Assembly (NCBI GenBank): GCA_944323135.1
Contig: CALURI010000006.1
Location: 1 to 64,000 of the forward strand
Length of the DNA: 64,000 nucleotides
From: Candidatus Gastranaerophilales bacterium
GTDB taxonomy: Bacteria; Cyanobacteriota; Vampirovibrionia; Gastranaerophilales; Gastranaerophilaceae
Reading direction: 5' to 3'
Both the position numbers and the translations under genes were made by a program. The notes under the pieces are model-generated. The model was not told the DNA's origin. It searched no databases and saw nothing but the letters and a program-made list of their open reading frames with translations. Positions 9,008 to 18,110 of this stretch are shown in pieces; the first letter of the stretch is position 1, and the number at the start of each line of letters is the position of its first letter.

Positions 9008-9035
9008 ATTATATTTATTTTATAAAAATTTTCAA
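9008..9035 (-). promoter_or_regulatory. Promoter of fliI, leaderless geometry
   Basis: On the minus strand TTGAAA (9030-9035) is followed after 16 bases by TATAAT (9008-9013), and 7 bases later by the fliI ATG at 9000. Initiation at the normal distance would start the transcript at or next to the A of the ATG. Confidence 0.6.
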
Positions 9036-9066
9036 TTAATTTACATAAAATACTTTTATGTAATAA

Positions 9067-9266
9067 AACTAAATAATTAATTTGCATAAAGCCTTGTTTG
9101 TATTATTATATAAAAGGTTACACTAGTCTGATAGGTTTTGCCCTAGTTCAGCGGGAACAAGACAGGTGGAATTATTAAGGAAACACCTTACAAATGAAAC
9201 CCAGAAAGTCCTGAGAATGAGACAGTATAGCCCGTAGTACAACAAGTAAAAAAAAGGAGAAAAACG
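9067..9266 (+). promoter_or_regulatory. rpsB promoter and long structured 5' leader
   Basis: A promoter-like TTGCAT, a 17-base spacer and ATTATA stand near 9080-9112. The remaining roughly 150 bases up to rpsB are unusually rich in G and C and contain nested complementary segments: GGTTT near 9133 with AAACC near 9200, enclosing AGGTG near 9164 with CACCT near 9184. No open frame of note is present. A regulatory leader, for example one bound by protein S2, is a reasonable guess. I could not match it to a riboswitch consensus that I know. Confidence 0.45.
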
Positions 9267-10073
9267 ATGCCGGTAGCATCTATGATTGAACTTTTAGAAG
9301 CAGGTGTACATTTCGGACACCAAACACAAAGATGGAACCCTAAAATGAAACCGTATATTTACGGTGCAAGAAACGGAATTTACGTATTAGATTTACGTAA
9401 AACTACTGATTTGTTAGACGAAGCATACGCAGTTGTAAGAGAATTCGCATCTCGCAACAAAAATGTTCTTTTTGTAGGCACAAAAAAACAAGCAGCAGAA
9501 GTTGTTGCTGAAGAAGCAAAAAGAGTAGGCGCTTATTACATCAACAGAAGATGGCTTGGCGGTATGCTTACAAACTTTGACACAATCAGAGGTCGTATAA
9601 ATAAATTAAGAGAACTTGAAGATTTTATGAATTCAGGTCACGCCGAAAAATTACCTAAAAAAGAAATTGCTAAATTAAACAGAGAATTAGGTAAATTAAG
9701 CAAAACTTTAGGCGGTATTAAAGATATGAGAGGTCTTCCTGATTTAATATTCATCGTTGACCAGAAAAAAGAAGATATCGCTATTAAAGAAGCTAACAAA
9801 TTAAACATACCGGTTATCTGCTTGGCTGATACAAATGCAGATCCTGACGGTATAAATTATATTATTCCGGGTAATGATGATGCTATTCGCTCAATTAAAT
9901 TAATTACTTCAAAATTAGCAGATGCAGTTTTAGAAGGAAAACAATTGAGAGAAGCTAACGCTAATGCTAAAAAATTAGAACAAATTAAACCGGAAGATGC
10001 AGGCGTTTCTTCAGAAGAAGTTGCAGCTACAGCTGAAACAACAGAAGAAAAAACAGAAACAGTTGCAGAATAA
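9267..10073 (+). CDS. rpsB: 30S ribosomal protein S2
   Basis: This 268-residue protein starts after AAAAGGAGAAAAACG. It has the S2 signatures: [19 protein letters not shown] at the N-terminus, [20 protein letters not shown] and the [11 protein letters not shown] and [20 protein letters not shown] segments. The last 40 residues form a low-complexity Ala/Thr/Glu tail (ending EEKTETVAE) that extends beyond the family core. It is followed by tsf in the conserved order rpsB-tsf. Confidence 0.98.
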   Translation: MPVASMIELLEAGVHFGHQTQRWNPKMKPYIYGARNGIYVLDLRKTTDLLDEAYAVVREFASRNKNVLFVGTKKQAAEVVAEEAKRVGAYYINRRWLGGMLTNFDTIRGRINKLRELEDFMNSGHAEKLPKKEIAKLNRELGKLSKTLGGIKDMRGLPDLIFIVDQKKEDIAIKEANKLNIPVICLADTNADPDGINYIIPGNDDAIRSIKLITSKLADAVLEGKQLREANANAKKLEQIKPEDAGVSSEEVAATAETTEEKTETVAE

Positions 10074-10082
10074 AGAAGTTCA

Positions 10083-10149
10083 GAGGTCAAGAATACAAGA
10101 AGGCAGGCCATTATCTGATAATAGCTCAACCTCCGTCCATCTTGACCTC
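10083..10149 (+). other. Long-range hairpin between rpsB and tsf
   Basis: GAGGTCAAGA (10083-10092) is perfectly complementary to TCTTGACCTC (10140-10149). The 47-base loop contains another self-complementary element, ATTATCTGATAAT, at 10110-10122. The structure lies in the 107-base gap before the tsf ribosome binding site and has no T run after it, so it is more likely an RNA-processing, attenuation or translational control element than a terminator. Confidence 0.6.
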
Positions 10150-10180
10150 CGTTCTTATAATAAAAAAGGAGAGAATTATA

Positions 10181-11044
10181 ATGAACATTACAGCTCAAAT
10201 GGTAAAAGAACTCCGTGATAAAACAGGAGCAGGTATGATGGATGCTAAAAAAGCTCTTGTTGAAACAGACGGAGATATGGAAAAAGCTATGGAAGTTCTA
10301 CGCCAAAAAGGAATGGCTTCCGCTGATAAGAAAATGGGTAGAATTGCAGCAGAAGGTTTGGTTGCATCTTCTATTCAAGAAAATTGCGGTGCTATGGTAG
10401 AACTTAACTGTGAAACAGATTTCGTTGCTAAAAATGAAGAATTTAAAGAATTAGCATCAAATTTAGCTGAATTTGTAGCAGTTTCAAATCCTTCTGATGT
10501 TGACAGCTTATTAGGTTCAACTTGTCCTAAATGCGGAAAACTTATCTCTGAGATTATTAAAGAAAAAATTGCATCAATTGGTGAAAAAATTACTTTCAGA
10601 AGATTTGTACGTTATGAAGGCAATACTGCTTCTTATATTCACAACGGCAAAATCGGTGTTCTTATAGAAACAGATAAAAAAGATGAAGAATTAATGAATG
10701 ATATTTGTCTTCATATTGCTTCTTCAGCTCCGGAATTTATCACTAGAGATGAAATTCCTCAATCAGTAATTGACCATGAAACTGAAGTTGAAATGGGTAA
10801 AGAAGACCTCCAAAAGAAACCTGAACAAATCAGAGCAAAAATTGTTGAAGGCAGAGTTAACAAACTTCTTTCACACAGAGTTCTTCTTGAACAGCCATTT
10901 GTTAAAAATCCTGATATGACAGTAGGTCAATTAATTGAAGGCAAATTAACAATTAAAGCTTTCACAAGATATATGCTTGGAGAAGGTTTGGAAAAACGCC
11001 AAGAAAATTTTGCTGATGAAGTTATGAGCCAAATTAAAGGTTAA
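10181..11044 (+). CDS. tsf: Elongation factor Ts
   Basis: The start at 10181 follows AAAAAGGAGAGAATTATA; a longer frame from 10142 would lie in the intergenic hairpin. The 287-residue protein begins with the EF-Ts UBA-like domain (VKELRDKTGAGMMDAKKAL) and has the core segments MVELNCETDFVAKNEEF and IGEKITFRRF. It exchanges GDP for GTP on EF-Tu. A CPKCGKL segment near residue 117, in the first core subdomain, is not typical of the family; only one Cys pair is visible, so metal binding is unproved. Confidence 0.97.
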   Translation: MNITAQMVKELRDKTGAGMMDAKKALVETDGDMEKAMEVLRQKGMASADKKMGRIAAEGLVASSIQENCGAMVELNCETDFVAKNEEFKELASNLAEFVAVSNPSDVDSLLGSTCPKCGKLISEIIKEKIASIGEKITFRRFVRYEGNTASYIHNGKIGVLIETDKKDEELMNDICLHIASSAPEFITRDEIPQSVIDHETEVEMGKEDLQKKPEQIRAKIVEGRVNKLLSHRVLLEQPFVKNPDMTVGQLIEGKLTIKAFTRYMLGEGLEKRQENFADEVMSQIKG

Positions 11045-11060
11045 AAAATAACTAAACTAT

Positions 11061-11097
11061 AAAAAGAGGACTGAATATATCAGTCCTCTTTTTATAT
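11061..11097 (+). terminator. Rho-independent terminator of rpsB-tsf
   Basis: AAAGAGGACTGA and TCAGTCCTCTTT form a 12-bp stem around a short loop, followed by further T and A/T bases. It lies 17 bases after the tsf stop codon and could work in both directions. Confidence 0.9.
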
Positions 11098-11153
11098 ATT
11101 TATATTTACAACAAACTATTATAACAAATTTTTAACACTAATCCTCAAGAGGG

Positions 11154-11181
11154 TTGAAATTCTAAGAAAATCTGTTATCAT
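11154..11181 (+). promoter_or_regulatory. Promoter of small gene
   Basis: TTGAAA (11154-11159), a 16-base spacer and TATCAT (11176-11181) lie about 30 bases before the start of the 46-codon gene at 11213. Confidence 0.5.
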
Positions 11182-11212
11182 AAAAATAAGTATAAGCTTG
11201 AAAGGATTATAT

Positions 11213-11353
11213 ATGGATTTAAAAATAAAAAATATTTCCAGCTTTACAGAAAACAATATTGAAAAAACAAAGCTTATTATCTGCGAAAATGGTAAAGACA
11301 CTGAAATTATCCTAGAAGGAGACGGGAAAATCAAAACAACTGTTGAAGTTTAA
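11213..11353 (+). CDS. Small hypothetical protein (46 residues)
   Basis: A 46-codon frame starts with ATG at 11213 after GAAAGGATTATAT and ends at 11353. It has its own promoter-like element upstream and a clear terminator downstream, so it forms a complete small transcription unit. The product begins MDLKIKNISSF and contains KLIICENGKDTEIILEGDG, an alternating strand-turn-strand pattern. There is no signal peptide or membrane segment. I do not recognise it. A minus-strand frame over the same region lacks such signals. Confidence 0.6.
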   Translation: MDLKIKNISSFTENNIEKTKLIICENGKDTEIILEGDGKIKTTVEV

Positions 11354-11373
11354 ATATGGTCTCTGTTAGTTAA

Positions 11374-11417
11374 TAAAAAAAGAGCTTTAAATTATTTAAT
11401 TTATAGCTCTTTTTAAC
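11374..11417 (+). terminator. Rho-independent terminator
   Basis: AAAAAGAGCT (11376-11385) pairs with AGCTCTTTTT (11405-11414). The hairpin follows the small gene and also lies just beyond the stop of the minus-strand gene at 11436, so it probably serves both. Confidence 0.8.
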
Positions 11418-11435
11418 ATTTAAATTATTTTATAA

Positions 11436-12068
11436 TTAATATTTTAAATTATTAATATTAATTTCTTTTGGATTTGCTTCAATAATCAATTTATTTGGAA
11501 TATTAAAATTACTTCCGTTATCGAATGAATTTAATTTTATTCCGGGGAAATCTTTCATAGTCTGAGGAATAGATCCATCATATAAAACCGGTGCAGACTG
11601 ATTTACAACCGCAGAAATTCCATTTTCAGGAGTTCCGATATTTTTATATTTATCACTAATTTCAGTATTTGGAGTTTCTTGAACAACAACAAAATCTAAA
11701 AGGAATTTAGAATCTTTAGGGATAACTCCATTTTGTTGAGTTTTACTTTGAGTATCAATCATGCCGGCAAATTTAGCCGGATAATTTCCGTTAATTTGAA
11801 AAACTTCATTATGAAAATTTTGGTATTTTATAGGCATAAAGACAAATGTTGAATTAGAAACATCCATAATCTGCCCTAATACATAATAACCTTCATGCAA
11901 CATAAGATCTTTGTTTAATTGAACATTTGATAAAATTTTAATAAGCAAAGTCTGAGAAGGCTGTGCCATTGAAAAATCCTGCAGAGTTTGAACCGGTGTT
12001 GTTTTAGCATCAGCCGGCATAATAGTAAGACCTGTAAGTAATGCAATAATAAATAATATTTTTTTCAT
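11436..12068 (-). CDS. Secreted/periplasmic protein, paralogue of the next gene
   Basis: A 210-residue protein starts after CGGAGATT. It has a signal peptide (about residues 1-21, hydrophobic core ILFIIALLTGLTIM, cleavage after ADA). The mature part shares its order of motifs with the neighbouring 12152-12838 protein: VQTLQDF, IKILSNVQL, a gate-like YYVLGQIMDV segment, FMPIKYQN, and the NGNYPAKF motif near residue 110. Both look like small beta-rich domains. The function is unknown; the tandem duplication suggests an envelope role. Confidence 0.75.
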   Translation of the reverse strand: MKKILFIIALLTGLTIMPADAKTTPVQTLQDFSMAQPSQTLLIKILSNVQLNKDLMLHEGYYVLGQIMDVSNSTFVFMPIKYQNFHNEVFQINGNYPAKFAGMIDTQSKTQQNGVIPKDSKFLLDFVVVQETPNTEISDKYKNIGTPENGISAVVNQSAPVLYDGSIPQTMKDFPGIKLNSFDNGSNFNIPNKLIIEANPKEININNLKY

Positions 12069-12151
12069 TTCATAATCTCCGATTACTATAAAAAGATAGT
12101 AGCATATTTTCTCAAATCCGTCAATAATCTTATATAACGGGTATATAAGTG

Positions 12152-12838
12152 TTACTCAGATTCCTCAACTGAAGTTTCCAAGATTTCTTCTTTTTGATTT
12201 TCATTAACAGGTAATGATGGCTCTCCTAATTCTTCATATTCATAATTTGGTAAATCTTCCTCATCCGGCTCATTTTTAACTTTAAAATTCAGGAAAAACG
12301 GTTGTTCTTTTTTAATAACAATCTCTCCTCCTTTCTCAACATAAGAAAAAGGAGAATCCTCATAAACTTCTGTTACACTTGATTTAAATCTGTTATTTTT
12401 TTCATTTTTAACTGCACCCTCAACTGCGCTATATCCGAGAGACAATCCCTTAACAAAGAAATTCCCAACACCTAATGCCGCACTTTTAGCAATTTCTCCC
12501 TTATTCAATTTTGTTGTATATTTAGCTGGATAATAGCCTTTTATTTCAATTATTTCACCGTTTGCATTTTTATAACTTAACGGAATAAACGTAAAAGTTG
12601 CATTACGTTTTAATCTTTTGGGATCAGTAACATCAACAATTTTTCCTTCAACTATATCACCATTTTTAAATGAGACATTGTCATCTAAAGTAACGTCTTC
12701 TAAAATCTCTATAGACATTACTTCTGGGGGATCTTCAGTTGTAAAATCTTCAAAAGATTTTACTTGAACAGCTTTGGCTAAAACAGGCTGAGATAAAAGC
12801 CCAAGAATAAATAATATACTTAAACAAATTTTTTTCAT
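12152..12838 (-). CDS. Secreted/periplasmic protein, paralogue of the previous gene
   Basis: This 228-residue protein has a signal peptide (MKKICLSILFILGLLSQPV, cleavage after LAKA or LA). The domain shared with its neighbour spans about residues 25-115: VKSFEDF, IEILEDVTL, GDIVEGKIVDV, FIPLSYKN and KGYYPAKY. A glycine-rich insert (AALGVGNFFVKGLSLGY) follows, then an acidic C-terminal tail of about 30 residues. The glycine-rich insert could associate with a membrane. I know no function for the family. Confidence 0.75.
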   Translation of the reverse strand: MKKICLSILFILGLLSQPVLAKAVQVKSFEDFTTEDPPEVMSIEILEDVTLDDNVSFKNGDIVEGKIVDVTDPKRLKRNATFTFIPLSYKNANGEIIEIKGYYPAKYTTKLNKGEIAKSAALGVGNFFVKGLSLGYSAVEGAVKNEKNNRFKSSVTEVYEDSPFSYVEKGGEIVIKKEQPFFLNFKVKNEPDEEDLPNYEYEELGEPSLPVNENQKEEILETSVEESE

Positions 12839-12874
12839 AATACCAAACTTTCTTTTTAATAATAAGAAAATAAA

Positions 12875-15715
12875 TTATTTTCCGAAATTTGTCAACATTG
12901 GTTTCAAATACTGACCTGTATATGAATTTTTACATTTTGAAATTTCTAACGGAGTACCGCAGGCTATAACTTGTCCGCCACCAATACCGCCTTCAGGGCC
13001 CAAATCTATTATATAATCAGCAATTTTTATAAAATCAAGATTATGTTCTATAACAAGGACAGTATTTCCTTGATCCGCAAGTTTTTGCAAAATCTTAATA
13101 AGTTTATCCAAATCATACCAATGAAGCCCTACAGATGGTTCATCAAGCAAATATAATGTCTTGCCCGTTGATCGTTTATTCAATTCTGATGCAAGTTTTA
13201 TTCTTTGTGCCTCACCTCCTGATAAAGTTGTAGCACTCTGACCAAGTTTCATATAATCAAGCCCGACATCATTCAATGTCTGAAGTTTATTTTTTATTGC
13301 AGGAATACTGTCAAAGAACTCTAAAGCTTCTTTAACACTCATATCAAGAACATCTGAAATTGTTTTACCTTTATATTTAACTTCTAAAGTTTCACGATTA
13401 TAACGTTTTCCCTTACAAACATCGCATTTCACATAAACATCAGACAAAAAGTTCATTTCAATTTTTAAAACACCGTCACCTTTACAGGCTTCACATCTCC
13501 CGCCTTTTACGTTAAAGCTGAATCTTCCGGGTTTATAACCTCTGAGTTTTGCCTCATTTGTTTTTGAGAATAATTCTCTTATATGAGTAAATAAATCCGT
13601 ATAAGTTGCAGGATTTGACCTTGGAGTTCTGCCTATTGGCGATTGATCTATCGCAATTATTTTATCAATATTTTCAAAACCAGTAATTTCATCGATTCCC
13701 TGAGGTTTTGGTTTATTTCCACGAAGTTTATGAAGGGCATATTCATATATCAAATCTTGCATCAAAGAAGACTTCCCTGAACCTGAAACCCCTGTTAAGC
13801 AAACAATTTTACCAAGCGGAATATCAACATCTATGTTTTTTAAATTATTTATATGAGCATTTTTTACATGCAACACATTACCATTACCTTCTCTTACTTT
13901 TTCAGGAATAGGAATATATTTTTCACCGCTCAGATATTTGCCTGTAATTGAATCTTCTGCATCAATAATATTTTGAACAGAACCGCAGGCTATAACTTTT
14001 CCGCCGTTTACTCCGGCTTTTGGCCCAATATCGACAATATAATCTGCATTTCTGATTGTATCTTCATCATGTTCTACTACAATAAGAGTATTCCCGAGAT
14101 TTCTCAATTTTATAAGAGTTTTAATCAATCTTTCATTATCTCTTTGGTGCAAACCAATTGAAGGTTCATCTAACACATACAAAACGCCTGAGAGTCCGCT
14201 TCCTATTTGGGTTGCTAATCTGATACGCTGAGCTTCTCCACCTGATAAAGTACCTGCTCGACGAGCCAAATCAAGATAACTAAGCCCTACATCTTTTAAA
14301 AATCTTAAACGTGCTCTTATTTCATCTAAAATTTGTTTTGCTATATGCAATTGAAATTCAGATAACTCAAGATACAATTCAGAAACAAATTCTAACTCTT
14401 CATCAATCGACATTAAAGTAAATTCATAAATATTTTTATCTTTAATCCTTACAGCAAGAGGGAAAGGTTTAAGTCTTGCACCATGACAAGCAGGACAAGG
14501 GGTTGTTGTCATATATTTTTCAATTTCTTCACGCCAATATTCACCGTTAGATTCATTATATCGTTTTTCTAAAAACGGAATTACACCGTCAAATTTTCTA
14601 TATTTTGTTTCATAACGATGAGTACCAAAACGCATTACCGTAAATTTCACAATATCATCATTCCCATAAAGAATTATTTTTTGCTCTTTTTCTGATAATT
14701 CTTCAAACGGTTTTTCCATATCAATATTAAAATGATGACAAACAGATTTTAAGACATCTTCATAATACTGGGTAGAAGTCTTCGACCAAGGATAAATGGC
14801 CCCGTCTTTTAAAGATTTTTTTCTATCAGGAACAATTAAATCAGGGTCTATAACAAAATCTGCCCCTAATCCTGAACATCTCTCGCAAGCACCATAAGGA
14901 GCGTTAAAAGAAAATATTCTCGGAGCTAATTCTTCAAAACTCAAATTACACTTAGGACAAGCCAATTTTTCACTATATACTATTTCTTTTTTTTCATCTA
15001 CAACGTCAACAACAGCAAGTCCGTCAGATTTTTTTAACGCAATTTGTGCACTGTCTGCAATACGTGATCTTGCAGATTCTTTTATTACAATTCTGTCAAT
15101 TACAACAAAAATATTATGTTTTTTAGTCTTAGCTAAAGATATTTCATCTTCATCAAGATTAAAAATTTCACCGTCAACTTTTACACGAACAAATCCCTCT
15201 TGTCTTAATTCTTCAAAAGTTGAAGAAAATTCTCCTTTTTTCCCGTACGCAATAGGAGCAAGAATTTGAATTTTTGTACCTTCACCCAATTTCATTATAC
15301 TAGATACAATTTCATCAATAGTTTGGGGTTTAATCTTTTCTCCGCACACAGGGCAATAAGGAGTTCCGACACGAGCATATAAAAGTCTTAAATAATCATA
15401 AATTTCAGTAACCGTTCCAACAGTAGATCGAGGATTGTTGCTTGTAGATTTTTGGTCAATAGAAATTGCAGGGGAGAGTCCGTCAATATAATCAACATTT
15501 GGTTTATCCATTTGTCCGAGAAATTGTCTTGCGTAAGTTGAAAGACTCTCAATATAACGTCTTTGACCTTCAGCAAAAATCGTATCAAAAGCAAGCGAAG
15601 ATTTTCCAGACCCGGAAACTCCCGTAAAAACGATTAATTCATTTTTCGGCAATTCAAGCGAAATATCTTTTAAATTATGCTCTTTAGCTCCCTTTACAGT
15701 AATTGTATCTAACAT
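12875..15715 (-). CDS. uvrA: UvrABC system protein A
   Basis: A 946-residue protein of normal length for UvrA. It contains two ABC ATPase modules with Walker [13 protein letters not shown] (near residue 31) and [12 protein letters not shown] (near residue 643), two LSGGEAQRI signatures, and zinc modules with CPVCG, CPKC/CERC, CPAC and CEAC/CDVC pairs. It recognises bulky DNA damage and loads UvrB in nucleotide excision repair. The two secreted-protein genes downstream on the same strand are probably unrelated in function. Confidence 0.98.
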   Translation of the reverse strand: MLDTITVKGAKEHNLKDISLELPKNELIVFTGVSGSGKSSLAFDTIFAEGQRRYIESLSTYARQFLGQMDKPNVDYIDGLSPAISIDQKSTSNNPRSTVGTVTEIYDYLRLLYARVGTPYCPVCGEKIKPQTIDEIVSSIMKLGEGTKIQILAPIAYGKKGEFSSTFEELRQEGFVRVKVDGEIFNLDEDEISLAKTKKHNIFVVIDRIVIKESARSRIADSAQIALKKSDGLAVVDVVDEKKEIVYSEKLACPKCNLSFEELAPRIFSFNAPYGACERCSGLGADFVIDPDLIVPDRKKSLKDGAIYPWSKTSTQYYEDVLKSVCHHFNIDMEKPFEELSEKEQKIILYGNDDIVKFTVMRFGTHRYETKYRKFDGVIPFLEKRYNESNGEYWREEIEKYMTTTPCPACHGARLKPFPLAVRIKDKNIYEFTLMSIDEELEFVSELYLELSEFQLHIAKQILDEIRARLRFLKDVGLSYLDLARRAGTLSGGEAQRIRLATQIGSGLSGVLYVLDEPSIGLHQRDNERLIKTLIKLRNLGNTLIVVEHDEDTIRNADYIVDIGPKAGVNGGKVIACGSVQNIIDAEDSITGKYLSGEKYIPIPEKVREGNGNVLHVKNAHINNLKNIDVDIPLGKIVCLTGVSGSGKSSLMQDLIYEYALHKLRGNKPKPQGIDEITGFENIDKIIAIDQSPIGRTPRSNPATYTDLFTHIRELFSKTNEAKLRGYKPGRFSFNVKGGRCEACKGDGVLKIEMNFLSDVYVKCDVCKGKRYNRETLEVKYKGKTISDVLDMSVKEALEFFDSIPAIKNKLQTLNDVGLDYMKLGQSATTLSGGEAQRIKLASELNKRSTGKTLYLLDEPSVGLHWYDLDKLIKILQKLADQGNTVLVIEHNLDFIKIADYIIDLGPEGGIGGGQVIACGTPLEISKCKNSYTGQYLKPMLTNFGK

Positions 15716-15770
15716 ATCAATATTATTGCATGTAAAAAACTGATTTCAAGAATGACAGATGAGATTTGAG

Positions 15771-16118
15771 CTATTTGACCTTTCGTTTATTTGCAGTCAA
15801 TTCAAAGCTTTCTTTAATCAACGCATCAAGTAAATCCTTAGGAGACTTATTCACGTCAACCATAATCCAATGTGTTTTATTCATATGCCAAGCAGGTGTT
15901 ATAAATTTATATTCATCTCTTAAAATTGCAGAATCAACAGGATTACATTTTAAATTTATACAGAGACGTTTATTCAAATAAAAAACTAGCCCAAACCATT
16001 TGCCATTACTTTTATGTCTTAAAACCGCATATTCATCATAAGTCTTATCTTTAAAAGGATAAGTTTCAACAGCATCATTAAATTTTAAACAACGATTAAT
16101 TAATTCATTTTTATCCAT
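15771..16118 (-). CDS. MmcQ/YjbR family protein
   Basis: The start at 16118 is chosen because the longer frame runs back into the tRNA gene. The 115-residue protein has the family pattern: an N-terminal helix with CLKFNDAVETYPF, the YAVLRHKSNGKWFGLVFYLNKRLCINLKC sheet region near residues 29-57, FITPAWHMNKTHWIMVD and the C-terminal LIKESFELT helix. Family members have a CyaY-like double-wing fold and are thought to bind DNA; the role is poorly defined. Confidence 0.85.
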   Translation of the reverse strand: MDKNELINRCLKFNDAVETYPFKDKTYDEYAVLRHKSNGKWFGLVFYLNKRLCINLKCNPVDSAILRDEYKFITPAWHMNKTHWIMVDVNKSPKDLLDALIKESFELTANKRKVK

Positions 16119-16183
16119 AAAAAAGCCTAAATTTACAAAAAATATATTTATGATAAAATAATTATATCTCATGAAAATAAAAT

Positions 16184-16265
16184 GTCGACGTGACGGAATC
16201 GGTATACGTACACGTTTGAGGGGCGTGTGGGGTAACCCGTGCGGGTTCAAGTCCCGCCGTCGACA
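16184..16265 (+). tRNA. tRNA-Leu (anticodon GAG), no encoded CCA
   Basis: The 82-base gene folds as a class II tRNA: acceptor GTCGACG with CGTCGAC (16258-16264) and discriminator A, anticodon stem CACGT/GCGTG with loop TTGAGGG (anticodon GAG), a short variable arm (TGGGGTAACCC region) and T arm GCGGGTTCAAGTCCCGC. The bases after the discriminator are TTT, so CCA must be added after transcription. The 3' end overlaps the antisense 3' end of the serine recombinase gene and is the integration site of the element to its right. Confidence 0.93.
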
Positions 16266-17941
16266 TTTAACTTTTTAGAGCCTTTATGAAGAGGCTCTAT
16301 TTTAGTATTTAAGAGCTTTTGGCGGGTTCCATAGTCCTTTATTTCATTTACATCAGGATGGATATTTTTAAGTACCTGTTTTGCACTATTAGAACGCTTT
16401 TCAAGGGTTCCAGTCAAAGTCTGTACGTTTGCTGAAAACTCTTGTTTTTTCTGCAATTTTATTTGTCTCAAATGTTCAAATACAGGCTTTAGTTTGACAG
16501 AGAGTGTATTTGTATCTTCATTGAATACTATTTTGTCTATAATAGTTGCTAGCATCAAACGTTTTTCCTCGACTGTAGCCTTTAAATAGAGCTCAGGTAA
16601 TCTGTTTGCAAAATCTGCAAGTATATTCATACGGATAATTGTATCTTTTGAATTCGCACTAAGATTGCTGATTTTATTACCTATCTCATCCTTTTCTGCT
16701 TGCCATTTCTTCATAAGTTCTTTATGGGTTAAATCATCAATATCAAGTTCTCCGCACAACTTCTGCTTAACGCTATTGGAGATGATATCTGTCAGTTTAC
16801 TATATTGCTTCTTCAATTCCTCAATCGATTTATACTCGTATGCTTGTAAATTGCTAATAGCACTGAATACTTGCTCCTTAATTCGTTTTAGACTCTCATC
16901 AGGAATATTAAAGCTATCAATAATTTCTTGCATAGCCTCATCTATAAGGTCTTGACGGATATTCTTTTCCTTTGTATGGACTTTTGTATAGTTAGAACAA
17001 TGATAATAAATATAGTCACCGCTTTTATGAGCCCCATGTTTTAGGATTCCAACCATTGAATAACCGCATTTTGCACAAGTTAGGTAATTTGAATAAGTAA
17101 ACTGTACATTATGCGTCCTAGTCTTACGTGTATCTTTAAACATAAGCTGAACTCTATAAAACAGTTCTGGTGATACAATCGCTTCATGCCTACCATCATA
17201 TAACTCACCCTCGTATAATATTTTTCCCATATATATTGGATTTTTAAGGATATCCTCTATTCGTTTTTTCGAATATGCTCTCCCATATTTATCAACAAAT
17301 CCATACTTAGCTAGCTCTAGACCAAGCCCTCTAAGTGAAAAAACACTTGTAGGATACAATTCATATATTCTTTTAATATAGTGTGCTTTATCAGGGTCAG
17401 GAACAATTACACCACGTTTAGTTTTATCTCTTTTATTAAGATAACCGACAGGAGCTTTACCAAGAGCATAACCGCTTTGGGCTCTATGTTTTATTACCGA
17501 TTTTGTTCTGTCCTTAATATTCTTTAACTCTTGCGTTGCCATACCTATATATATTGCTAATACCATAGGCTCTAAGGTAAAAACATCATCAAAATGCTGG
17601 TTTATGCTGGCTATAGTAGTATTATAAGCTCTTAACATTGGCTGAACTATTCCATAATAATCTTCAATGTTTCTTGTTATTCTATCGAGTTGATACACAA
17701 CAATACACTTAACTCTTTTTGTTTTAATAAAGTTAACCATATCCTGATAACTTTTACGTTTAAGGTTATCACCGCTGAGATTGTTATCCTCAAAATATTT
17801 AAACTCGTAACCTTGTGCTAATGCATATTCTCTACATAATTTTTCTTGATTTTCGAGGCTCATGCTCTTAGCATTTTTATCCTCTTTACTTTTTCTACCA
17901 TAACCAACAATAAAGCCTTTACTTTGCGTCTTATTCTTCAT
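16247..17941 (-). CDS. Large serine recombinase (integrase)
   Basis: A 564-residue protein starts after AAAGGAGGAGAATTAAA. The N-terminal resolvase domain has the catalytic Ser in GYGRKSKED (near residue 17) and the LDRITRN segment. The recombinase domain follows, then a zinc ribbon (LTCAKCGYSMVG with YYHCSN, about residues 287-315) and a long coiled coil (about 350-415). It would catalyse attP x attB recombination. The final codons (VDGGT and stop) are read antisense through the tRNA, so the C-terminus is created by integration; the circular form would encode a different tail. It is the last gene of a three-gene minus-strand operon. Confidence 0.93.
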   Translation of the reverse strand: MKNKTQSKGFIVGYGRKSKEDKNAKSMSLENQEKLCREYALAQGYEFKYFEDNNLSGDNLKRKSYQDMVNFIKTKRVKCIVVYQLDRITRNIEDYYGIVQPMLRAYNTTIASINQHFDDVFTLEPMVLAIYIGMATQELKNIKDRTKSVIKHRAQSGYALGKAPVGYLNKRDKTKRGVIVPDPDKAHYIKRIYELYPTSVFSLRGLGLELAKYGFVDKYGRAYSKKRIEDILKNPIYMGKILYEGELYDGRHEAIVSPELFYRVQLMFKDTRKTRTHNVQFTYSNYLTCAKCGYSMVGILKHGAHKSGDYIYYHCSNYTKVHTKEKNIRQDLIDEAMQEIIDSFNIPDESLKRIKEQVFSAISNLQAYEYKSIEELKKQYSKLTDIISNSVKQKLCGELDIDDLTHKELMKKWQAEKDEIGNKISNLSANSKDTIIRMNILADFANRLPELYLKATVEEKRLMLATIIDKIVFNEDTNTLSVKLKPVFEHLRQIKLQKKQEFSANVQTLTGTLEKRSNSAKQVLKNIHPDVNEIKDYGTRQKLLNTKIEPLHKGSKKLNVDGGT

Positions 17942-17942
17942 T

Positions 17943-18110
17943 TTAATTCTCCTCCTTTATTGTACTATAAGTATTTAATTCTTTATCAACTCTCAAGCCT
18001 GTTGTTACAGCCTGTATCATTAATTGAATGATTAATGATTCTGCTTCTATTTCGGTGTTAAACTCTTCTGATGACAAGAATTCTACCTTTAACCTATCCT
18101 TCTTAGGCAT
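17943..18110 (-). CDS. Small hypothetical protein in recombinase operon
   Basis: A 55-codon frame starts at 18110, overlapping by 8 bases the end of the initiator-like gene, and stops one base before the recombinase ATG; the recombinase ribosome binding site lies within its last codons. The product (MPKKDRLKVEFLSSEEFNTE at the start) is acidic, with a helical middle. Tight packing suggests translational coupling of the three genes. I do not recognise it; such position is typical of small recombinase accessory or directionality factors, but that is only a guess. Confidence 0.6.
   Translation of the reverse strand: MPKKDRLKVEFLSSEEFNTEIEAESLIIQLMIQAVTTGLRVDKELNTYSTIKEEN

Noticed and set aside
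9100-9266. rpsB leader as a T-box, cobalamin, SAM or c-di-GMP riboswitch, or as 4.5S/6S RNA
   Set aside because: None of the conserved core segments of these RNAs is present.
11119-11334. Minus-strand 71-codon frame after tsf
   Set aside because: It overlaps the better supported plus-strand 46-codon gene, is very hydrophobic by chance composition and has no start signals.
16320-16345. GGCGGGTTCC near the tRNA as a second tRNA fragment or attachment repeat
   Set aside because: Only nine bases match the T arm, the rest does not fit, and it lies inside the recombinase coding region.
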